From contig NW_014577078.1 in assembly GCF_000485595.1 (NCBI RefSeq), positions 938,822-1,002,821 on the forward strand: DNA of 64,000 nt, in the 5' to 3' direction. Below are positions 54,401-63,400 of this stretch, piece by piece. A program made the translations under genes and the position numbers. The notes below the pieces were generated by a model. The model did not search any database. It had not been told where the DNA came from and saw nothing but the letters and a program-made list of their open reading frames with translations. Each line of letters begins with the position of its first letter. The first letter of the stretch is position 1. Source of the DNA: Priapulus caudatus (lineage: Eukaryota > Priapulida > Priapulimorpha > Priapulimorphida > Priapulidae).

Positions 54401-57400
54401 ACATTACTGCCATTAGTGAATGCCTTCTTGATCACTTTCTCCTGCATGTCTGACCAGTAGATTTTATCCTCTAACACATCAAAGCCGATGGCCACGGCGT
54501 ACTTGACTGGGATCGGAAGCTGATCGGTCATATCAAGACGCATGTTGCTCCTGATGAGGTTTTTACGATTCGACAAGACCAGGTATGCGTCGGAGATATC
54601 TGTGATGATGCAATGACACAATAATGACATGACAGCATAGCTACACGTCAATACATTCATTTATTATGCCTCCAATAACGTTAACGAATCCATTACCTCA
54701 TACGTGTCAAAACATAATACCACACGGAAATCAGTTTCAATTTGTGCTATGCTTCATACACAAATAAATGGACAGTGACTAATGTCCACATTCTTCATGT
54801 GGTTCCTAGGTTGAAAATTTCCAATCAGCCGATACAGTGCTTTTTGGGATAGTAGTAACACAAACACAACACCAGTCACCTTGGCTCATTGGAGTGGTTA
54901 AATGACAGTGGTAGAGAATTAGCAGCAACTTACTGACTGCCTTGCAGAAACGTCCATCGGGAGAAAGGGCGTATCCATCAGTGCAGGAACACTTGTATGA
55001 GCCCTTCTGGTTCTCACACATCTGACTGCATCTGCCCGGTGGATCACACTCATCCATGTCTGCAGTACAAGATTTCAATATTGAAAATAGCATAGTCCAT
55101 ATACCAAAAGACCATGTGTCTTCCATCATCATGCATGCCTATAGTCTTGCATAGCTATGCGTCATCTTCATAATCCCCGCTATTTACCAGGAATGCAAAA
55201 AATAACATTAATAAACAACAAATTATTAGCCAATAAAGTAGTAAAAAAGGTTATCCAGAAAATTATATCCAGAGTTAGGTAGCTGATCATATTCACACAT
55301 GTAGTGAGAAATATACGCACCAATACAAGTGGTTTGATTCAGCTTTTGTCCCATTGGACAGTAGCACTGTGGTCCAGTCGGTGTGTCGATGCACTTGTAG
55401 CTACAGACAGCCTCAACAGGCTGTGCTTTGCAATCAGACAATTCTGTAAATGCATTGAAATCTATGTAAAACCAAAGTTAAACAGTTTATACTGCACACA
55501 ATTACTGTATGCTGCTATTATTAGGCTAGGCCATAAATTTAATAAAATGTAACTATTACTTTTGTTACATTTATAAGCACCAATAGTGCCCAAAACCGCT
55601 ATATCACGTAACAAAGCTGAGATTAACTAAAGTGATAATTAATTATGCATAATTAAAATCACTGTAATTGATTACTCGGTGCCGAACAGTACCCTAACTA
55701 GGACCGGCCTATACCTGTATAATGCCATTAGTATCTAAACATATTATTAAGTGATCTTGACCGCAAGTTGGAAAGTTGGAATTGAAACAACAATAATACC
55801 AGCTTTGAATCAGTAACATTTGGCTCAAATAGGAAACATTTATTCTCCATTATATTGATTATCAACCAGATTTAATGTCTTAGAAAATAGGATATAACCA
55901 ACAAGACAACAAAGTACATGAGAATAAGGCAATCACACATTTCTTATTGACTCTAGCATCACATCTTTATGATTGCAGTGCCTAGCAGTGTTATATTCAC
56001 GTATCTTACCACAGCCAGGTCCTTCATCCAGTCTGTTGGGGCAGTCAATGTTTCCATCACACACCTGCGTCTGGTTGATGCAGGTCTTCAGGCCTGGACA
56101 CTTCCACTTATCATATGAACACGTGTACTCATCCGTAGCTGAAAAAAAAAGTAAACACATGTAAGATAAAGGTGACATTGACTGTACACCGACAGTGGTG
56201 CTCACGGTCGATCGATGGCGGAATACATTTAAACGTTACAATACAGCTGAATGCATAAATTTTAAAATCATAGTTTTAACAATACTTACAAGACATATAT
56301 TAATTAGTGCATAGATACGAATAGTTGGTTATAATGATCTCACCTCTGTGTACGACTGCTGCATGAAAACAAAATGCAATATTTTTTTACATTGACTAAC
56401 ACAGAGGAGATGTTTTTAGGCTACCACGTAAACGATGCACTCTTGTCTGATAGTTCTAGTATGCAATTCAAAAATTTGGCACTAAACATAAAAAATCAAA
56501 GCGTGCAATTCATCGCAGTTGTAACACACCGAATTTGCACATTATCCTATTGCGCTACAGCTTCAAACTTGCAATAACATTAGTTACATTACACATCTAG
56601 ACAAATAAAAAAATGTGATAGGTCGTAAATAAACAGATGGTCTTCCCTAAATGAGTAATGATAAAGGTTAAACAAACAGGCTAATAATGCAGACAAGAAA
56701 TACGTGTTGACAAGTGCGTGACTCACAGCAGCCATGTTGTGCCGATTCATCGCTGCCATCGCCACAGTCATCCGAGCCATCACACACCCATGCCTTGTAC
56801 ACGCAGTGACCATTGTCACACTTGAAATGGTTTACGGGGCAACTCACAACACCTGCATAGATAAAACATTTCAATATAATTATAAAACATGTAAAACACT
56901 GACAATGTGCAACAATTTCTACACGTGATGTATCACAAGTCTTTTGTATATGGCTCGGCAATACGAGTGATTTATGTCACCTAATGTATGGTTTCTTGTG
57001 AAATGTTAAAGTATAAATGACCTTATAGAATTCACGCTGACAGTATTATGTAGTACACATACCAACGTAGTTCACTTGATTTGATGCGTGAATAATATAT
57101 GCTTATATTTATACAGTCAAACCTGAATAACAACGTCATTAAAGGGAAACCCCCAAAAAAAACGTTCTATATAGGCAGATGTCTATAGTTTGTTTCAATG
57201 TATAGCTGCCACTCAAAGGATGCCATATACCATAAGCATCCTTTATTGATCTATGTGTATATTTCACACAGGTGTCTGCTAACACAGGTTTGGCAATATA
57301 TGCTTGAATGCTGTTCAGAATTACCAAATAACCTTGAACATTGTTCTATACTCACTTGAGTGCCTAAGTGCAGTATACATGCACTCCCGAGTATGTTTGA

Positions 57401-60400
57401 TCCTTCTGATTCTGAATGACTTCGAAGTTTAATTTGGGTGTTCCCCGGCTTTATGCAAGAGCCTTATTTATGAGATGGTGACTATTGAATGCCCTAGTGC
57501 TCTCTCTAAAAACTATAGGTGGGGCGGACATCCGGGAACTTTTGACTATTTGACCGAATGTAGATTCGAGCCGATGAAAACAAACCGTAGTAACGCACCG
57601 CTCAATGCCCGCAGCGCATAGTGCCAAGGAATTATGTGGTGTTTGGATGCCGCAATCACTGTCTTTCAAGTGACAAAAAAAAGATCATTCTTTGAGCTGC
57701 CGTAGCCCGAGAGGAGAGACAGATGGCTAACAGCAATTAGTCAGGAGAACGAAGACGGCGTAGCAATGGTGAGAAACAGTGGGAAACGGGCGAGTAGTCT
57801 CGCTGAAAGGCAGTTTTTTTCACACTTCCTGTGAAGTCACATAATGTTTCTCGGTCGAAATAAACAAAGAAGACCTTCAAGAACACGCCTGTCGAGTTTA
57901 AAGGGGCTACCCCAACATTTACGGAAATGACATAGGTCTCAATCTGGACATCATCTCTATCCTTGAACCGCAGCGGCTCCATTCAGGCGGTGTCTATATT
58001 CAAGCCGGTACGGGAGATTACGGTACGCATATATTTGCTAATATATTGACTAATCGTGCGTCAATAAACTCAATATTCACAGAGAGCATAGCTAAGACAT
58101 GTGTCTATAGGTATCTAGAATTTTAAAAATTTACTCATCTGAAATTCACTTTCGCGCGCATAACTAATCGTGCATGACTAGCATGACTAATCGTGCCGCT
58201 TCGTGAGTCAATAAACTCAATATTCACAGAGATATGAATTCAAGCCGGTACGGGAGATCTTTTGCATAATATATTCTAGATACCTATAGACACATGTCTT
58301 AGCTACACTCTCTGTGAATATTAAGTTTATTGACGCACGATTAGTCAATATATTAGCAAATAATTATATATGCGTACCGTCATCTCCCGTACCGGCTTGA
58401 ATATAGACGCTCCCAGCCGATTCGCGCTTTGTTTTCATCGGCGCGGCTCACCAGACGTATTGCTAAGGGGAAGTGACGTCACTCCGCCCCCACCTATACC
58501 TAATTTAAACTTCATACACATAGTTCTATCAGGATTTGATAAAGCGATAAATTGGCACTGTAGCCTGAAGACATACCACAGTCCTTCTCATCTGCATCAT
58601 CAGCACAGTCCGGTGTGCCATCACACTTCCAGCTCGATGGCACGCAGACTCCTGACCCACACTGAAATTGTGTCGCTAGACACATACCTTTCTCTGGCGT
58701 CGCTGCGTGCAAAAGACAAAGAACACAACTCACACACACGCTCACGCTCGCGCAAAGCAAGTACAGCCAGGGAAGTGCATGCACTAGTTTGCATGACAAA
58801 TCTACAGAACAAGCGGCTATGCGAAGCAAGCCAACACAAAACGCATGTAGCTTTCGCTCGTATTAACTTCGACCGCTGCAGTCGTCGGGAATCAATCCAT
58901 TTCGAAACGCGAATATCGACTGGCTTCGTCGCGACGATGTGGAGGGGAGGACTTACGGCAACCGATCTCGTCCGAGGCGTCGTTGCAGTCGTTGTGGCCG
59001 TCGCAGCGCACGCTCTGAGCAACACACTGCTTAAGGTCGCTACAGGTAAACTCAAATGACCGACAACTGACCGGTGGGCAGTCCTTCTCATCGCTGTTAA
59101 TTAAAGGTGCGTGCGGTTATTTAAAGGCTCTTGAGCTTTCAATTTTTTTCGAATTTCATCGAATTTCTTAATTTCTTAATATTGAATCATTTTTGCTAAT
59201 TAAACGATATTGCAGTTCACGGTAAGTCTTCATTGGGTGATACAGGGATTATCAAAACAATTATCAACTTGACTGAATGCTATAGGAGCACAGAATTTCA
59301 CCAGAAAATGATTGCAGTTGGTATGCAGTCTCTCACACGAGAGGTTTGTGTCAGAACGACTGTGCAACAATCACCTGTTGTCGTAGCAGTCATTGTCGCC
59401 ATCGCATACCCACACATTATTGATGCACCGGCCGTTATCACACACAAAGTACGTGGATGCACATGTGTGGTTTCCTGCAAAGAAAACGTCCGAGGACGTT
59501 CCTTAGCACACTGATAAGGAACACGTTTTAATAAACGAGCGCACATTTAAATGAATACTATAAAAACAAAATAAACGAAGGCATTCGGCGTGTAGTCATA
59601 TAATGGAGATGATGGTCATGTGTATACTTACTGCAGAAACTACCCTCGTCACTCCCGTCCTTGCAGTCGTTCTCTGTATCACAGATCCACGTACGTGGGA
59701 CGCAGTTGCCATTCGTGCACAGGTACTGGTCACCCTGACATGTTTTATTCGCTGTGAGGAAGATCATGCATAAACATTAAACATCTACGCTGCCACAGAT
59801 AATTTGCAAGTAGTTGCTAACTAAACAAATCTCGCTGAACGTCTATGACCATGAAAGAAGCACAATCACTTTTGTCAGCAAAGGACATTTCTGGGAATTT
59901 TATCCATAATTAAACCACTTTTATGATCAGTTTGCCTAACAATGCTGTAATGTCGCAATCTTGTGATCTGTATCGTATTAAAAATTCAAAGTGACAAAAG
60001 ATAGCATGAAGTGTGTTTCTCAATATTTTATCTCTTGGTCATTATTCATTTAAGATTTTTGATGATACTAACTGCAATCATAACAACTGGGCAAAAGCTG
60101 CCAGAACCCAGCAGGCAGTCCCCTGTGTAACCAGTGATTTCCAGATGGGAGATATAATTACAAACTTTGCAAAGTTGTATCTGCAGCTCGCTTTCCGAAA
60201 ACAGCTCCCCTTTAAAAATCCCAGTTTACAAGCGGCCATCTTTGCTCACACCACTGCTGGGGATGGCTCGACCAGAGCGCAGAACTTACGACAATTCATC
60301 TCATCAGAGCCATCACTGCAGTCGTTGTGGTTGTCACAGAGAGAGGAGCTGGACACGCACTTGCGCTGGTTCTCACACTTGAAGTCCGTCGCCGCACACG

Positions 60401-63400
60401 TGATCTCTGCAAGATGGACACACAGATATGCTAGGCACGATGGAGACTCAGGTAGAATAAGCATGGAGACTCAGACAGAATGAGCATGGAGACTCAGACA
60501 GAATGAGCATGGAGACTCAGGTAGAATGAGCATGGAGACTCAGGTAGAATGAGCATGGAGACTCAGGTAGAATAAGCATGCAAGCTCAGATAGAATGAGC
60601 ATGGAGACTCAGGTAGAATGAGCATGGAGACTCAGGTAGAATGAGCATGGAGACTCAGGTAGAATGAGCATGCAAGCTCAGATAGAATGAGCATGTAGAC
60701 TCGGGTAGAATGGTAGAATGAGCATGTAGACTCAGGTAGAATAAGCATGCAAGCTCAGGTAGAATGAGCATGGAGACTCATGTAGAATGAGCATGGAGAC
60801 CGAGGCAGAATGAGCATGGAGACTCAGGTAGAATGAGCATGGAGACTCAGGTAGAATGAGCATGGAGACTCAGGTAGAATGAGCATGGAGACTCAGATAG
60901 AATGAGCATGGAGACTCAGATAGAATGAGCATGGAGACTGAGGCAGCATGGAGACTCATGCAGCATGGAGACTCAGATAGAATGAGCATGGAGACTCAGG
61001 CAGCATGGAGACTCATGCAGCATGGTGACTCAGCAGGCATTGACTCAGGCAGCATGGAGACTCATGCAGCATGGAGACTCATGCAGCATGGTGACTCAGG
61101 CAGCATGGTGACTCAGGCAGCATGGAGACTCATGCAGCATGGAGACTCATGCAGCATGGTGACTCAGGCAGCATGGAGATCATGAGCATGGTGACTCAGG
61201 CAGCATGGTGACTCAGGCAGCATGGAGACTCATGCAGCATGGTGACTCATGCAGCATGGTGACTCAGGCAGCATGGAGACTCATGCAGCATGGAGACTCA
61301 AGCAGCATGGTGACTCATGCAGCATGGTGACTCAGGCAGCATGCGTGACTCAGGCAGCATGAAGACTCATGCAAGCATGGTAACTCATGCACATAGTGAC
61401 TCAGGCAACATCTGCGAGGACCTCATGCAGCATGGAGACTCAAGCAGCATGGTGACTCATGCAGCATGGTGACTCAGGCAGCATGGTGACTCAGGCAGCA
61501 TGGAGACTCAGGCAGCATGGTGACTCATGCAGCATGGTGACTCAGATAGAATGAGTATGGAGACTCAGGTAGAATGAGTTCCTAACGATGTCAGCCTTAC
61601 ACAGTCCTCAAGGGAAACACTTATAAACACTGTCAACAATTACTGCTATTATAATAGAACATGTCTGTTTTTGTTATCTTACTTAACAATCCTGCCACTG
61701 AACTAATGCCACAATTCTCACTTAATTACGACACACACGATTATTTTATACCATTTACTGACCTTGCTTGACTTATGTTATTGCTCACCTACTGACTTAT
61801 TGCACCCTGCAATGAATCTTTCTACTCATTTAATTTTCATGGAACCCGTGTGTTACATATTGTCCTATGCGTATACTGTCACTGCAGTCATCGCCACAAC
61901 TCTTACCTGTGCAGTTTGCCTCGTCAGAGTTGTCATAGCAGTCATCATCACCATCGCACTTATAGAAGAAGCTGATACAGCGCCCATTACCACACTCAAA
62001 CTGCCACAGGGAGCACAACTTCTCCTTGACATATGCCGAGTCATCGACGCAGGTCTTATTCTTATCATCTGTGACATAAATGTATACAATGGAATACTAG
62101 AGCAATCAATCTTCCAGTACTTCAAAATGGCTTCCCGGCTATGTTAGTTTTTCAGTTTCCACATAATGAGTCTGCAGGCAACGAACTGTATCCAATCATA
62201 TATTGTAATTTTCCTTTCATAAGACAATAAACATATTTTATAAACATTACTACGGCACTGTACACCAGTGGTGCCTATTCGAAAATTACACTCTATTTAT
62301 AACTGATACATCCAGATACATGTTGCTCAATTTCAAGCAGACATTTTCTTTTTGGTTCTTATAACAAGACGTAAAAACAGTTTGTGATGATTACGAAATT
62401 ATAATAATAATGAAGGCTTCGTCAGCATATTTCCCTAGTCATTTATTAATAATTGGAGAGCTGGAGCTTACCAGAAAACTTCATGCCCATGGGACAACCA
62501 CAGACAGCCTTGATACTGTTGGAACCGTCCGGCACAGGAAAGCAGAAATGACTGCACCCACTAACATCACCTACACATGGATGATTATCTGCACCAAAAA
62601 CAAAAGAAAGGTATTACTGCCGTGTGTCATCCATATGTCAGATGTGCTCAAAATACAGAAACAACAATGGATTACTGTACAAAATCACAATCTTACCCAT
62701 GATTGGCTGCTGAATATCGCTGAACACTTTCACGCCAAAGAGCCGCTCTTTTGTTTCATTGTGAATCTTGAGTAGGCCGAAGCCAGATGTTTTGTCAACA
62801 CGCAGCAGACCCTGCAGTCGCCAGTCAGTGAAGAACAGGAAATCTGTTGAAACATCAAAATACTTCATTATTCATACACAATCCGACTGCAGAAAACCAA
62901 GATGCCACATGCAATGAGCCAATTTTGAATTTTGAAAAGCGTGGTGCACTGCGCAACCTTTTACCTACCAGACATACTGTTCATCTATCATCAAAAAATG
63001 ATAATTATAGACATTACCGGGCTCGTTTCGCCACCACTAAAGGTTGAACACACTGTCTGCACATCATCAGACAATGACAGCCATTCCATCTGCATTAGTG
63101 TTAACCAACACACATAGTCCTCGCGATCACCACAATAAATCGATTAAAATCGATCGTCGATCGGTCACGCGCAAACAGATGACCGATACCAAAGTTCTGA
63201 GCGATGTTCACGACGCGAGCGTGTGATGATGGCGCGCAAACAGACGACCAATACCAAAGTTCTGAGCGATGTTCACGACGCGAGCGTGTGATGGTGGCGC
63301 GCAAACAGACGACCAATACCAAAGTTCCGAGCAATCTTTGCAGCGCGAGCATGTGATGGTGGCGCGCAAACAGACGACCAATACCAAAGTTCTGAGCAAT

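Noticed and set aside
58370-59059. 229-codon + strand frame
   Set aside because: It overlaps the transposon end and runs antisense to two LDL-A exons whose cysteine spacing is unmistakable.
60925-61185. 86-codon frame with a [15 protein letters not shown]-like repeat
   Set aside because: It lies wholly within the minisatellite; the periodicity is that of the DNA repeat.
60425-61580. Possible CRISPR-like array
   Set aside because: Units are contiguous with no unique spacers, and the locus is an intron of an animal gene.
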